From positions 496,001 through 560,000 of the forward strand of contig NC_009656.1 in assembly GCF_000017205.1 (NCBI RefSeq): a stretch of DNA of 64,000 nt, read 5' to 3'. Below the pieces are notes generated by a model, which worked only from the letters and a program-made list of their open reading frames with translations, did no database searches and was not told the origin of the DNA. Source of the stretch: Pseudomonas paraeruginosa PA7 (GTDB lineage Bacteria > Pseudomonadota > Gammaproteobacteria > Pseudomonadales > Pseudomonadaceae). Positions 55,195 to 64,000 of the stretch are shown here, piece by piece (positions within the stretch are counted from its first letter, which is position 1; each line of letters starts with the position of its first letter). The translations under genes were made by a program, and so were the position numbers.

Positions 55195-55314
55195 TCCTGA
55201 ACGCCCGCCGCGCCGGGCATTTGCATCCGTCGCCCGTCCTGCCTCGTCCGCGCAGCGCTCGCCGCTGTCCATCCGGGCGAGGCGGGCGTGCCCACCATGC
55301 CTTGCTTCAGGATC
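55193..55314 (+). promoter_or_regulatory. Structured leader before the TonB receptor
   Basis: The whole 125-base spacer is bounded by GATCCTGAA (55193-55201) and its inverse TTCAGGATC (55306-55314). Next inside, CGCCCGCC (55202-55209) pairs with GGCGGGCG (55281-55288). An internal CAGCG/CGCTG hairpin lies near 55253-55267. Together they can close into a branched RNA ending six bases before the receptor start. It does not match cobalamin, TPP or FMN riboswitch cores that I know. It starts inside the stop codon of the DUF2946 gene. Confidence 0.5.
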
Positions 55315-55319
55315 GCTCG

Positions 55320-57512
55320 ATGAAAAAGCACTCCACGGCCCGCCGCGTCCTCGCGCTGGGTCTCAACCTCACCCTGGCCGGCGTTCCGGCCTTGCTCTGG
55401 GCCGATGAGGAACCCACCGAACTGCCCGCCCTCACCGTCAGCGCCGGCGCCGCCGGGGAAACCCCGCCGGCCCTCGATCTCGACGACAGCGCCGGCGGCG
55501 GCTCGCGCCTGGGCCTGAGCCTGCGCGAGACTCCCGGCTCGGTAAGCGTGGCCAACCGTGCCAGCTTCGAGCGGCGCGGCCTGCGCAGCACCCAGGACAT
55601 CGCCAACAGCCTGCCCGGCGTGAACGCCTCGGCGCCGCCCGGCTTCGGCGGCTTCGTCACCTACCGCGGCTTCAGCTCGAACCAGGTCAACCAGTTGTTC
55701 AACGGCATTCCGGTGCAATACAGCAGCGCCATGCGTCCGCTGGACGACTGGATCGTCGACCGCGTCGAGCTGGTCGGCGGTCCGTCCTCCTTCCTCAACG
55801 GCGCCGGTGCCGTCGGCGGCTCGCTGGACTACATCAGCAAGCTCGCCGACCGCTACGGCGATTTCATGGAAGGCCGGGTGCGCTACGGCAGCTACGACGA
55901 TTCGGAAGTCGCCTTCGGCTTCAACCAGGCCCTGGGCATCGGCCCCGAGCCGAAGCACTTCGTGCGCCTGGACGTCAGCCGCAGCGGCGGCAACGGCTAC
56001 GTCGACCGCAATTCGCGCGAATCGTGGAACGTCGCTTTCTCCCTGCTCAGCGACCTGACCCCGGACCTTTCCCACACCCTGGCCCTGGAGTACCAGGACG
56101 AGCAGGAAGACAGCCCCTACTGGGGCACGCCGGTGCTCAATCCCTACGCCGGCGAGCTGAAGATCGACAAGAGCCGTCGCCGCGAGAACTACAACGTCGC
56201 CGATGGCCGCTACGAACAGCGCGTGCGCTGGCTGCGTTCGATCCTCGAGTACCGGGTCAGCGATAGCACGCGCTGGCGCAACACCTTCTACCACTACGAC
56301 GCCGAGCGCGATTACCGCAACCTCGAGACCTATCGCTACAACGCCGACAACAGCGGGGTGGTGCGCTCCAACGCATTCCTCCAGCGCCACGACCAGCAGC
56401 TCGACGGCAACCGCTTCGAGCTGCAGCACAGCCAGCCGCTGTTCGGACTGGCCAGCGACTGGGCGCTGGGCTTCGACTACAGCATCAACAAGCAGACGCG
56501 CTTCCCGAGTACCGCCTCCGGGCCGTTCGGTACGGTCGATCCGGCCAGTTTCGAGCCGGGCCACTTCTACGACCTGCCGGGCATGCGTCCCGGCCACCGG
56601 AAGGACCGCAGCAACGAGGTGCGCACCAGCGCGTTGTTTGCCGAGAACCGCCTGGGCCTGACCGACGAGCTGTCGCTGGTCACCGGGCTGCGCTACGACC
56701 ACCTCGACCTCGACGTGCGCAACCATCGGGTGCCCGACAAGGACAATCCCGCACACTTCGAACGGCGCTGGGACGTGCTCACCGGGCGCGCCGGGCTGGT
56801 CTACCAGTTCACTCCGCACGCCAACGTCTACCTGCAATACAGTACCGCCGCCGACCCGCCGGGCGGGGTGCTGACCAGCGCCAGCTTCGCCCAGGTCCGT
56901 GACTACGACCTGTCCACCGGCGACCAGTGGGAGCTGGGCAGCAAGTTCGATTTCCTCGACGGTCGCGGCAGCGCCACCCTGGCCGCCTACCGCATCGTCC
57001 GCCGGGATTTCTCGGTGGCCGACCCGAACGACCCCAACCTCAGCGTGCCGGTGGGCCAGCAGACCTCCAGGGGCATCGAGGCCGCCGCCTCCCTGCGGAT
57101 CACTCCGAAGCTGCTGGTCGAGGGCAACTTCGCCTGGGTCGACGCGCAGTACGACGAGTTCACCGAGAACGTCGGCGGCGTCGCCGTCTCGCGCAAGGGC
57201 AAGACGCCGCCGAACGTGCCGGAGCGGGTCGGCAACCTGTGGCTGACCTACGACTTCGACCCGGCCTGGCAGGGCGGGGTGGACGCGCGCTACGTGTCCT
57301 CGGTGTACGCCAACAACGCCAACACCTGGCACGTGCCGTCCTATACGGTCTACGGGACTTTCCTCAGCTACCGGCTGGACGAGCGCACGCGCATCACCGG
57401 GCGCGTGCGCAACCTCACCGACGAGGTCTACGCACGTTTCGTGCAGAGCACGCCGCTGTACTACGTCGGCGACCCGCGGACCTTCGAACTGAGCGTGCAG
57501 ACGCGTTTCTGA
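55320..57512 (+). CDS. TonB-dependent outer-membrane receptor
   Basis: A 730-residue receptor. A signal peptide ends near Ala28. The plug domain follows (LRETPGSVSVANRASFERRG at about 66-85, DIANSLPGVNASAPPGFGG, VELVGGPSSFLNGAGAVGG), then a 22-strand barrel to the C-terminal aromatic residue (QTRF). A TonB box may lie in ELPALTVSAG just after the signal. It lacks the extra N-terminal signalling domain of FpvA-type receptors. The ligand is unknown; with the DUF2946 and PepSY neighbours, a metal or metal chelate is likely. PepSY gene starts 10 bases after it. Confidence 0.93.
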   Translation: MKKHSTARRVLALGLNLTLAGVPALLWADEEPTELPALTVSAGAAGETPPALDLDDSAGGGSRLGLSLRETPGSVSVANRASFERRGLRSTQDIANSLPGVNASAPPGFGGFVTYRGFSSNQVNQLFNGIPVQYSSAMRPLDDWIVDRVELVGGPSSFLNGAGAVGGSLDYISKLADRYGDFMEGRVRYGSYDDSEVAFGFNQALGIGPEPKHFVRLDVSRSGGNGYVDRNSRESWNVAFSLLSDLTPDLSHTLALEYQDEQEDSPYWGTPVLNPYAGELKIDKSRRRENYNVADGRYEQRVRWLRSILEYRVSDSTRWRNTFYHYDAERDYRNLETYRYNADNSGVVRSNAFLQRHDQQLDGNRFELQHSQPLFGLASDWALGFDYSINKQTRFPSTASGPFGTVDPASFEPGHFYDLPGMRPGHRKDRSNEVRTSALFAENRLGLTDELSLVTGLRYDHLDLDVRNHRVPDKDNPAHFERRWDVLTGRAGLVYQFTPHANVYLQYSTAADPPGGVLTSASFAQVRDYDLSTGDQWELGSKFDFLDGRGSATLAAYRIVRRDFSVADPNDPNLSVPVGQQTSRGIEAAASLRITPKLLVEGNFAWVDAQYDEFTENVGGVAVSRKGKTPPNVPERVGNLWLTYDFDPAWQGGVDARYVSSVYANNANTWHVPSYTVYGTFLSYRLDERTRITGRVRNLTDEVYARFVQSTPLYYVGDPRTFELSVQTRF

Positions 57513-57522
57513 GGAGCCGCCG

Positions 57523-59001
57523 ATGAAACGCTACTTGTACCTCTGGCACCGCTGGCTGGGCATCGGCTGCTGCCTGCTGATGGTGCTGTGGTTCGTCTCC
57601 GGGATGGTCATGCTCTACGTTGGCTATCCCAAGCTGACTCCGCTGGAGCGCCTGGCCCACCTGCCCGGGCTGGAAGGCTGCGAGGCCTGCATGCCGCTGC
57701 GGACGGCCCTCGCCGACGGCGCTGGAAAGGCCCCGCGAAGCATCCGGCTGGCCAGCGTAGGCGGCCTGCCGACCTACCTGCTGGATGACGCCGACGGACG
57801 CACGCGTGCGCTGGCGGCGCGCAACGGCCGGCCGCTGGCGGTGGACGCGGACAGGGTGCTGGCTTCGGCCCGTGCCTTCAGCGGCGAAGTACCGATGCAG
57901 TTGCAAGGGCGGATCGAGGAAGACGCCTGGACCCATACCCGCAACCTCGATCCGCACCGGCCGCTATGGCGGGTGCAGACCGCGGACGCGGAGGGCCGGC
58001 TGCTCTACCTGTCCTCGCAGACCGGCGAGGTGGTACGCGACGCCAGTCGCCGGGAGCGCGCCTGGAACTGGCTCGGCGCCTGGCTGCACTGGCTCTATCC
58101 GCTGCGCGGCGGCTGGTTCGACGGACAATGGGCGAACCTGGTGATCGGCCTGTCGCTGCTGGCGACCCTGGCGACCGTCCTCGGCATCCTCGTCGGCCTG
58201 CTCCGCTGGCGCTTCCGCAAGCCTTACCGCAGCGGTTCGCGCTCGCCCTATGCGGGCGGCTTCCAGCGCTGGCACCACCTCGCCGGCCTGCTCTTCGGCG
58301 CGCTGGTGCTGAGCTGGATCTTCAGCGGGCTGATGTCGATGAATCCGTGGAACCTGTTCGGTCGCGGCACGCCGCTCGACCTCGCGGCCTACCAGGGCGC
58401 AAGCTGGGACCAGGCGCTGCCCGCCGGCCTGGAAGCGGACGCCGCCCTGCGGCGTTTTCGCGGCGCCGGGCTGCGGGTGCGCGAACTGGAGTGGCGGATG
58501 CTCGGTGGCGCGCCCTATGTGGTCGGGCGCAGCGGCAGCGGCGCCAGCCTGCTGCTCACGGCGGACGGCGAAACCCTCCGCGAGTTGCCCGAGGAGCGCC
58601 TGCTGGCGTCGGCTCGCGCGCTGCTGCCGGGGGTGCCGATGCAGGCCGAACGCTTGGATCGCTACGACTTCCATTACTACCCGCGCGAAGAGCACAGCAT
58701 GATGGGCTACCTGGAACGGCGCCTGCCGGTCTGGCGCCTGCGTTTCGACGATTCCCGGCATACCTGGGTGCACCTGGATCCCTACAGCGGCGCGGTGGTT
58801 GGCGTGCTCGACGACGCTCGGCGCGGCAGCCGCTGGCTGTTTTCCCTGCTGCACAGCTGGGATTGGCTGCCGCTGCTGACCCGGCGTCCGCTGTGGGACC
58901 TGTGGATGCTCGGTGGCAGCCTCGGCGGCCTGGTGGTCTGCGCCAGCGGCTGCTGGATCGGCTGGCGTCGCCTGCGCGGCCGCCGTCCGAAGCGCCGCTG
59001 A
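57523..59001 (+). CDS. PepSY-domain inner-membrane protein
   Basis: A 492-residue PepSY-associated membrane protein. Helix 1 (about 10-30, GIGCCLLMVLWFVSGMVMLY) is followed by a periplasmic PepSY region (LLYLSSQTGEVVRDAS), helices near 205-225 and 250-275 (HHLAGLLFGALVLSWIFSGLMSMNP), a second PepSY segment and a last helix (LGGLVVCASGCWIGW). This is the layout of the flavin/iron-reductase-like partners found beside TonB receptors, where reduction frees the metal. His residues in HRWLG and RWHHLAG could hold heme. GAGGAG precedes the ATG. Confidence 0.9.
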   Translation: MKRYLYLWHRWLGIGCCLLMVLWFVSGMVMLYVGYPKLTPLERLAHLPGLEGCEACMPLRTALADGAGKAPRSIRLASVGGLPTYLLDDADGRTRALAARNGRPLAVDADRVLASARAFSGEVPMQLQGRIEEDAWTHTRNLDPHRPLWRVQTADAEGRLLYLSSQTGEVVRDASRRERAWNWLGAWLHWLYPLRGGWFDGQWANLVIGLSLLATLATVLGILVGLLRWRFRKPYRSGSRSPYAGGFQRWHHLAGLLFGALVLSWIFSGLMSMNPWNLFGRGTPLDLAAYQGASWDQALPAGLEADAALRRFRGAGLRVRELEWRMLGGAPYVVGRSGSGASLLLTADGETLRELPEERLLASARALLPGVPMQAERLDRYDFHYYPREEHSMMGYLERRLPVWRLRFDDSRHTWVHLDPYSGAVVGVLDDARRGSRWLFSLLHSWDWLPLLTRRPLWDLWMLGGSLGGLVVCASGCWIGWRRLRGRRPKRR

Positions 59002-59084
59002 GAGGGCTACCTGGCAAGACTGGGCGTCGCCGCACGCCCGGATTTGCTGGTAGCCTTGGTTGAATTCGCAGTAATGGATCGCAC

Positions 59085-59705
59085 ATGGGCACACACAAGA
59101 TCGAGATCCGCCGCCGCAACGTCGAGAAGATTCTCCTGGCCGCCGAAAAAGTCTTCGCCGAAAAAGGCTACGCCGGCACCTCCATGGGCAACATCGCCGA
59201 AGAAGCCGAACTGCCGCGCTCCAATCTGCACTACTACTTCAGCACCAAGGACGAGTTGTACCGCGACGTCCTCCTCGGCCTGCTCGAGGTCTGGAAGCAG
59301 GACGCCCTCTGCTTCGAGATGTTCGATGACCCAAGGGTGGTATTGACCAGCTATATCCGCGCGAAGATGAACCACTCGCGCACCCGTCCGCATGGCTCCA
59401 AGGTCTGGGCCAACGAAATCATGCATGGCGCGCCGCTGCTCGGCGCCACCCTCGACGACAGCCTCTACGAATGGGCCAAGATGAAGGAGGCGAAGATCCG
59501 CCAGTGGGTCGAGGAAAAGCGCATCCTGCCGATCGAACCGAGCAGCCTGCTCTACCTGATCTGGGCCTCCACCCAGCACTACGCCGACTTCGGCTACCAG
59601 GTCGAGGTGCTCAACGGCCACCAGCCGCTCAGCGACATGCAGTTCGAAAGGGCGGTACAGACGGTGACCAGCGTGGTCTTGCGCGGAATCGGCCTGGAGC
59701 CCTGA
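59085..59705 (+). CDS. TetR-family regulator, RutR-like
   Basis: A 206-residue TetR regulator. The helix-turn-helix is IAEEAELPRSNLHYYFSTKDELY (about 38-60); the ligand half includes SKVWANEIMHGAPLLGATL and YLIWASTQHYADFGYQVEVL, close to RutR, the uracil/thymine sensor. It faces the codA end across 37 bases containing a hairpin, so it does not share a promoter with cod/pre genes. Its natural target is likely the pyrimidine catabolic operon further on; that is inference. The gap from the PepSY gene is 83 bases. Confidence 0.9.
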   Translation: MGTHKIEIRRRNVEKILLAAEKVFAEKGYAGTSMGNIAEEAELPRSNLHYYFSTKDELYRDVLLGLLEVWKQDALCFEMFDDPRVVLTSYIRAKMNHSRTRPHGSKVWANEIMHGAPLLGATLDDSLYEWAKMKEAKIRQWVEEKRILPIEPSSLLYLIWASTQHYADFGYQVEVLNGHQPLSDMQFERAVQTVTSVVLRGIGLEP

Positions 59706-59710
59706 GCAAT

Positions 59711-59734
59711 CGGAGCCTTCGCGCGAAGGCTCCG
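59711..59734. terminator. Palindrome between convergent regulator gene and codA
   Basis: A perfect 24-base palindrome with half-site CGGAGCCTTCGC, 5 bases past the regulator stop. No T-run; it may still end both transcripts with Rho. Confidence 0.55.
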
Positions 59735-59742
59735 GCGAAGGC

Positions 59743-61014
59743 TCAGCTGGCGCGGGTGAAGTCCACCGCTTCCGCCTGTTCGAGGAACACCGTGGTCTGC
59801 GCCGGGAGCGTCTCGGCGAGCAGCCGTCCGCCGCGGATCGAGTAGCGCACCGGGACCTGCCGGCGTACCGCGTCGAAGCCGTCGCGGGCCGGCAGCACCA
59901 GCAGGTTGGCCGGATGGCCGACCTCGATGCCGTATTCCCGCAGGCCGAGGGTGCGGGCGCTGTTGCGGGTGATCAGGTCGAGGCCCCCGTCGATCTCGTC
60001 GTAGCCCATCATCTGCGTCACGTGCAGGCCCATGTGCAGCACCTGCAGCATGTTCGCGGTGCCCAGCGGGTACCAGGGGTCGAACACGTCGTCGTGGCCG
60101 AAGCAGGTGTTGATCCCGGCACCGAGCAGTTCCTTGACCCGGGTGATGCCGCGGCGTTTCGGATAGTCGTCGAAGCGCCCCTGCAGGTGGATGTTCACCA
60201 GCGGGTTGGCGACGAAGTTGATTCCCGACAGTTTCAGCAGGCGGAACAGCCGCGAGGTGTAGGCGCCGTTGTAGGAGTGCATCGCCGTGGTATGGCTGGC
60301 GGTGACCCGTGCGCCGAGGCCGTCGCGATGGGCGAGCATGGCCAGGGTCTCGAGGAAGCGCGACTGCTCGTCGTCGATCTCGTCGCAATGCACGTCCACC
60401 GGCAGGTCGTAGCGCCTGGCCAGGTCGATGGCCTTGTGCAGCGACTCGACGCCCAGCTCGCGGGTGAATTCGAAATGCGGGATCGCCCCCACCACGTCGG
60501 CGCCCAGGCGTAGCGACTCCTCCAGCAGTTCCAGGCCGTTGGGGTAGGAGAGGATGCCCTCCTGGGGGAAGGCGACGATCTGCAGGTCGACCCAGGGCGC
60601 TACTTCGCCGCGCACCTCGAGCATAGCCTTGAGCGCGGTGAGGGTCGGGTCGGAGACGTCGACGTGGCTGCGCACGTGCTGCACGCCGTTGGCGATCTGC
60701 CACTTCAGGGTCTGCCAGGCGCGCTGCTTGACGTCCTCGTGGCTGAGCAGCGCCTTGCGCTGGGCCCAGCGTTCGATGCCTTCGAACAGCGTGCCGGAGC
60801 GGTTCCACTCCGGCTGGCCGGCGGTCTGGGTGGTGTCGAGATGGATGTGCGGCTCGATGAACGGCGGCACGGCGAGACCGCCGGCGCCGTCCAGGCGCTC
60901 GCCGGCGTCGTCGGCGGCCTGTTCCATCGGCACCAGGGCGGCGATGCGGCCATCGGCGACGCGCAGCTGCCAGAGACCTTCGCGGCCGCGCAGGCGCAGG
61001 TTGTCAATCAGCAT
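59743..61014 (-). CDS. codA: Cytosine deaminase
   Basis: A 423-residue amidohydrolase converting cytosine to uracil. Metal ligands and catalytic residues are in [13 protein letters not shown] (His56, His58), VHCDEIDD (His209, catalytic Glu212), SHTTAMHS (His241) and [10 protein letters not shown] (Asp308), the E. coli enzyme's pattern. It overlaps codB by 11 bases, so uptake and deamination are co-translated. The product feeds the reductive PreTA pathway encoded upstream on the same strand. Confidence 0.96.
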   Translation of the reverse strand: MLIDNLRLRGREGLWQLRVADGRIAALVPMEQAADDAGERLDGAGGLAVPPFIEPHIHLDTTQTAGQPEWNRSGTLFEGIERWAQRKALLSHEDVKQRAWQTLKWQIANGVQHVRSHVDVSDPTLTALKAMLEVRGEVAPWVDLQIVAFPQEGILSYPNGLELLEESLRLGADVVGAIPHFEFTRELGVESLHKAIDLARRYDLPVDVHCDEIDDEQSRFLETLAMLAHRDGLGARVTASHTTAMHSYNGAYTSRLFRLLKLSGINFVANPLVNIHLQGRFDDYPKRRGITRVKELLGAGINTCFGHDDVFDPWYPLGTANMLQVLHMGLHVTQMMGYDEIDGGLDLITRNSARTLGLREYGIEVGHPANLLVLPARDGFDAVRRQVPVRYSIRGGRLLAETLPAQTTVFLEQAEAVDFTRAS

Positions 61015-62254
61015 GGAGGACCTCTTCTGGTTTGTTCGGGCTGCGGCTCAGCAGGGGATTGAGCAGCAGGTAGGCGATGGCGGCGCCGAGCACCGCGTTG
61101 ACCGGCACGATCCCCGGCAGCCAGTGGCCGGCGGCGGTGCCGCAGGCGACGGCGAGGATCGCCGCCCAGTTGATCGCCTGGATGTCCGCGCAGGGGTGCT
61201 GGCGGTAGCGCCGGCGGCGACTCAGGTAGTCGGCGATGATCACCCCGCCGATGGGCGGTATGGCGGCGGAGAGGAAAGTCAGCCAGCCGACGAAGTGGTT
61301 GTACAGCCAGAGCGCGGCGAGGGTGCCGAGGGCGCCGTTGAGCATCGCCAGGAAGCGGCTGGAGAGCCCGGTGATGTTGGCGAAGCCGAGGCCGGAGGCA
61401 TACAGCGCGTTGTCGTTGGTGGTCCAGATGTTCAGGCCGAGGACCAGGATCGCCGGGATCAGCAGGCCCTGCGCGATCATCACGTCGGAGATATCCGACT
61501 TGCCCACCGCCGCCGCGCCGGCCGCGCCGAAGATGAACATCAGCGAGTTGCCGAGGAAGAACGCCACCAGGCACACCACCACGGCGGTGCGCGCGCTGCG
61601 ACCGAAGCGGACGAAGTCGGCGGTGAGGGTGCCGGCGCTGACGAACGAGCCGACCACCAGGGCGATCGCCGCCGAGAGGCTCAGCGGCGCGCTCGGCGTC
61701 ACCTGCTGCAAAGCCGCCAGGCCGCCGGCGTCGCGCACCGCGAGCCACACCGAGTAGCTGCCGAGGACGACGATCGCCGGTACCGCGATGGCCGACAGCA
61801 GCGTCAGCCCGGCGATGCCGAAGAACACCGTGAGGGTCATCAGCGCCCCGGAGACCAGGATCAGCAGGTTGACGTCGAGTCCGCTGGCCTTGGCCACCGG
61901 GATGGCGAACATCGCTACGCCGACGCCGAACCAGCCGACCTGGGTGCCGCCGAGCAGCGCCGAGGGCAGCCAGGAGCCCTTGCTGCCGAACGAGTAGTGC
62001 GCCAGCAGGTGGGTGGAAAGGCCGGTGCGCGCGCCGATGAAGCCGAGGATCGCGGTGTACAGGCCGAGCATCAGGTTGCCCAGCAGTACGGCGAGGAAGA
62101 AGTCGTCGTAGCTCAGGCCGGTGCCGAGGGTGCCGCCGGTCCACATGCTGGCGGAAAAGAAGGTCAGGCCGAGCATCACCACGCTCAGGGCCAGCGCGCT
62201 CTTGCGCGCCGCCAGCGGGACCGGTTGCTGGCTGTAGTTGCTGTCTGCGGACAT
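61004..62254 (-). CDS. codB: Cytosine permease
   Basis: A 416-residue NCS1-family symporter with about 12 membrane helices. [20 protein letters not shown] (33-52), [29 protein letters not shown] and [12 protein letters not shown] are the family's substrate-site and loop motifs. It imports cytosine for CodA. GGAGA precedes the ATG. The 181 bases to preA contain a hairpin but no clear promoter. Confidence 0.95.
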   Translation of the reverse strand: MSADSNYSQQPVPLAARKSALALSVVMLGLTFFSASMWTGGTLGTGLSYDDFFLAVLLGNLMLGLYTAILGFIGARTGLSTHLLAHYSFGSKGSWLPSALLGGTQVGWFGVGVAMFAIPVAKASGLDVNLLILVSGALMTLTVFFGIAGLTLLSAIAVPAIVVLGSYSVWLAVRDAGGLAALQQVTPSAPLSLSAAIALVVGSFVSAGTLTADFVRFGRSARTAVVVCLVAFFLGNSLMFIFGAAGAAAVGKSDISDVMIAQGLLIPAILVLGLNIWTTNDNALYASGLGFANITGLSSRFLAMLNGALGTLAALWLYNHFVGWLTFLSAAIPPIGGVIIADYLSRRRRYRQHPCADIQAINWAAILAVACGTAAGHWLPGIVPVNAVLGAAIAYLLLNPLLSRSPNKPEEVLHAD

Positions 62255-62394
62255 GCGCGAGTCTCCATGGGGCGCCGGCCGTCCGGGAGCGTCGGCCGGG
62301 CCGCGGCGAATGGTAGTCGAAGGCGGGTCGATCCGACAGACGCCGTTGCGCGTCGCCGGACCGCAGCGGCACGCAGGAAGCGTGCCGGCGCGCG

Positions 62395-62433
62395 GCAGGG
62401 CGGCGTCCGCCGGGGATGCGGGCGCCGCCCTGC
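62395..62433 (-). terminator. Hairpin downstream of preA
   Basis: An 11-bp perfect stem GCAGGGCGGCG with CGCCGCCCTGC around 17 bases, beginning 2 bases after the preA stop. Without a T-run it may only lower codBA expression relative to preTA. Confidence 0.5.
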
Positions 62434-62435
62434 GT

Positions 62436-63710
62436 TCAGGAGGCTTCGCGGTAGGGGTTGCGCGGATCCTGGGTCCAGTTGAGATAGGGCTTGCCGGTAT
62501 CCTGCGGCACCATTTCGATGCAGTTCTCCACCGGACAGGTGATCTGGCACAGGTTGCAGCCCACGCACTCGGCGTCGATCACTTCGTAGCGGTGCGTGCC
62601 GTCGGCCCGGGGCAGGCTGGCGATGGCCTGGTGCGAGGTGTCCTCGCAGGCGATATGGCAGCGGCCGCAACCGATGCAGGCGTCCTGGTCGATGCGGGCG
62701 ATCACCTGGTAGTTGATGTCCAGGTACTTCCAGTCGGTGGTATTGCCCACCGCGGCGCCGCTGAAATCGGCCAGCCGCTGGTAGCCTTGGCTGTCCATCC
62801 AGCGCGCGAGACCGTCCTGCATGTCCTCGACGATACGGAAGCCGTGCAGCATCGCCGCCGTGCACACCTGCACCGCGCCGCAGCCGAGCGCGACGAATTC
62901 CGCTGCGTCGCGCCAGCTGCCGATCCCACCGATGCCGCAGATCGGCAGGCCGCGGGTCTGCGGGTCGCGGGCAATCTCGGCGACCATGTTCAGGGCGATC
63001 GGCTTCACCGCCGAGCCGCAGTAGCCGCCGTGGGTGCTCTGGGTGCCGACCACCGGCAGGGCGACCATGCGTTCCAGGTCGACGCTGGTGATCGAGTTGA
63101 TGGTGTTGATCAGCGACACCGCGTCGGCGCCGCCGCGCTGGGCGGCGCGCGCCGACTGGCGGATGTCGGTGATGTTGGGGGTGAGCTTGACGATCACCGG
63201 CAGCGAGCAGTGGGTCTTGCACCAGCGGGTGACCATCTCCACGTACTCCGGCACCTGGCCGACCGCCGCGCCCATGCCGCGCTCGGGCATGCCGTGGGGG
63301 CAGCCGAAGTTCAGCTCGATGCCGTCGGCGCCGGTGGCTTCCACCAGCGGCAGGATGTATTTCCACGACTCCTCGACGCAGGGCACCATCAACGACACGA
63401 TCAGCGCGCGGTCCGGCCAGTCCTTCTTCACCTGGGCGATCTCGCGCAGGTTGATCTCCAGCGAGCGGTCGGTGATCAGCTCGATGTTATTGATCCCCTG
63501 CACCTGGCGGTTCGGCCCGAAGTGCGCGGAATAGCGCGACGACACGTTGACCGCCGCCGGGTCTTCGCCGAGGGTCTTCCAGACCACCCCGCCCCAGCCC
63601 GCCTCATAGGCGCGGACCACGTTGTAGGCCTTGTCGGTGGGCGGCGCGGATGCCAGCCAGAAGGGGTTGGGCGACTTGATGCCGGCGAATTCGATAGACA
63701 GGTCGGCCAT
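62436..63710 (-). CDS. preA: Dihydropyrimidine dehydrogenase subunit PreA
   Basis: A 424-residue fusion of an FMN dihydroorotate-dehydrogenase-like barrel with a ferredoxin tail. The barrel has FWLASAPPTDKAYNV (18-32), LNFGCPHGMPERGMGA with the catalytic Cys region, and GIGGIGSWRDAAEF. Two 4Fe-4S motifs end the chain (CIGCGRCHIACE and CVGCNLCQITCP). It reduces uracil and thymine with electrons from PreT. The ATG at 63710 overlaps the preT stop by one base. Confidence 0.95.
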   Translation of the reverse strand: MADLSIEFAGIKSPNPFWLASAPPTDKAYNVVRAYEAGWGGVVWKTLGEDPAAVNVSSRYSAHFGPNRQVQGINNIELITDRSLEINLREIAQVKKDWPDRALIVSLMVPCVEESWKYILPLVEATGADGIELNFGCPHGMPERGMGAAVGQVPEYVEMVTRWCKTHCSLPVIVKLTPNITDIRQSARAAQRGGADAVSLINTINSITSVDLERMVALPVVGTQSTHGGYCGSAVKPIALNMVAEIARDPQTRGLPICGIGGIGSWRDAAEFVALGCGAVQVCTAAMLHGFRIVEDMQDGLARWMDSQGYQRLADFSGAAVGNTTDWKYLDINYQVIARIDQDACIGCGRCHIACEDTSHQAIASLPRADGTHRYEVIDAECVGCNLCQITCPVENCIEMVPQDTGKPYLNWTQDPRNPYREAS

Positions 63711-64000
63711 CACGCAGCCTCCACGTTGAGCATGAGTTGGGCGTGGATCGCTTCCGCCGCCAGTTTGCCGTGCTGCACCGCCTGCACCGTGAGGTCCTCG
63801 CCGAGCGCCACGCAGTCGCCGCCGGCGTAGATGCCCGGGATGCTGGTGCGCATCTGCCCGTCGACCTGGATGCGGCCGCCGTCGCGGCGCAGTTGCGCCG
63901 CCAGCGGATCGCCCAGGCTGGCGTCGTCGAAGGCCTGGCCGATGGCCTTGAAGATGGCGTCGGCGGCCAGCTCGAAATGGTCGCCGGTGTCGCCCAGGCG
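63710..64000 (-). CDS. preT: PreT, dihydropyrimidine dehydrogenase flavin subunit, C-terminal part
   Basis: Only the last 96 residues are in the window; the gene continues past the right edge. AIFKAIGQAF, then QMRTSIPGIYAGGDCV with the FAD-binding GD, and VQAVQHGKLAAEAI are the end of a glutamate-synthase-small-chain-like flavoprotein that takes electrons from NAD(P)H. Its stop overlaps preA (TGATG), the normal preT-preA order. Confidence 0.9.
   Translation of the reverse strand, partial: RLGDTGDHFELAADAIFKAIGQAFDDASLGDPLAAQLRRDGGRIQVDGQMRTSIPGIYAGGDCVALGEDLTVQAVQHGKLAAEAIHAQLMLNVEAA

Noticed and set aside
55195..55319. Cobalamin, TPP or FMN riboswitch before the TonB receptor
   Set aside because: I looked for GCCACTG, CTGAGA and the RFN core and found none, so the leader is reported only as structured RNA.
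54693..57512. A 939-residue version of the TonB receptor
   Set aside because: The extra N-terminus overlaps the DUF2946 gene in another frame; the ATG at 55320 starts with a proper signal peptide.

Overview
The window is chromosomal core DNA from the Pseudomonas aeruginosa group. GC is high throughout, codon use is uniform, and gene order follows what I remember of PAO1 from about PA0388 to PA0440: metX-metW, pilT-pilU, the pyr cluster, pilGHIJK-chpABCDE, mexR/mexAB-oprM, sahH-metF and the cod/pre genes. MexA, MexB, OprM and MexR each differ from my memory of PAO1 at one or more residues. That leaves room for a divergent lineage such as the PA7 clade (P. paraeruginosa), but I could not test this. 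I see no prophage, insertion sequence, CRISPR array, rRNA or tRNA.

Layout. 1-6771 (minus): the end of a DUF4426 gene, metW and metX (methionine), a dynamin-like GTPase, then yggU-yggT-proC-yggS. A non-ATG start hides yggU from simple ORF calling. 6986-9348 (plus): the twitching retraction ATPases pilT and pilU. 9356-13608: a CDF metal exporter, a duplicated TM2 membrane protein, and a two-gene reverse transsulfuration operon (cystathionine beta-synthase and gamma-lyase) lying between two inverted copies of one terminator. 13855-19798 (minus): gshB, tonB3, algH, ruvX, pyrR, pyrB and the dead dihydroorotase pyrC'. 20053-34933 (plus): the Pil-Chp chemosensory cluster pilGHIJK-chpABCDE, which controls type IV pilus extension and retraction and mechanosensing.

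34938-38606 (minus): an unrecognised gene, rsmE and bioA. 38781-41609 (plus): an exported FAD oxidoreductase, cytochrome b561 and the YceI-family secreted protein PasP. 41679-48163: divergent mexR and mexAB-oprM around two MexR operators. 48256-54471 (minus): RNA helicase RhlE2, a glycosyltransferase-like protein, metF, a MESH1-type small alarmone hydrolase, and sahH behind an S-adenosylhomocysteine riboswitch. 54778-59001 (plus): a probable metal uptake set (DUF2946 protein, TonB receptor, PepSY membrane protein) with a structured leader before the receptor. 59085-64000: a TetR/RutR-type regulator facing codA-codB-preA-preT (cytosine uptake, deamination and reductive uracil breakdown). preT runs off the window.

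Sulfur and one-carbon metabolism recurs: metX/metW, the transsulfuration pair, metF and sahH, with gshB using the resulting cysteine. Twitching also recurs: pilTU, tonB3 and pilG-chpE. I found no clearly new multi-gene system. The most informative departures are a MexR lacking Cys30, an alarmone hydrolase inside the methyl-cycle locus, and the leader RNA ahead of the TonB receptor.
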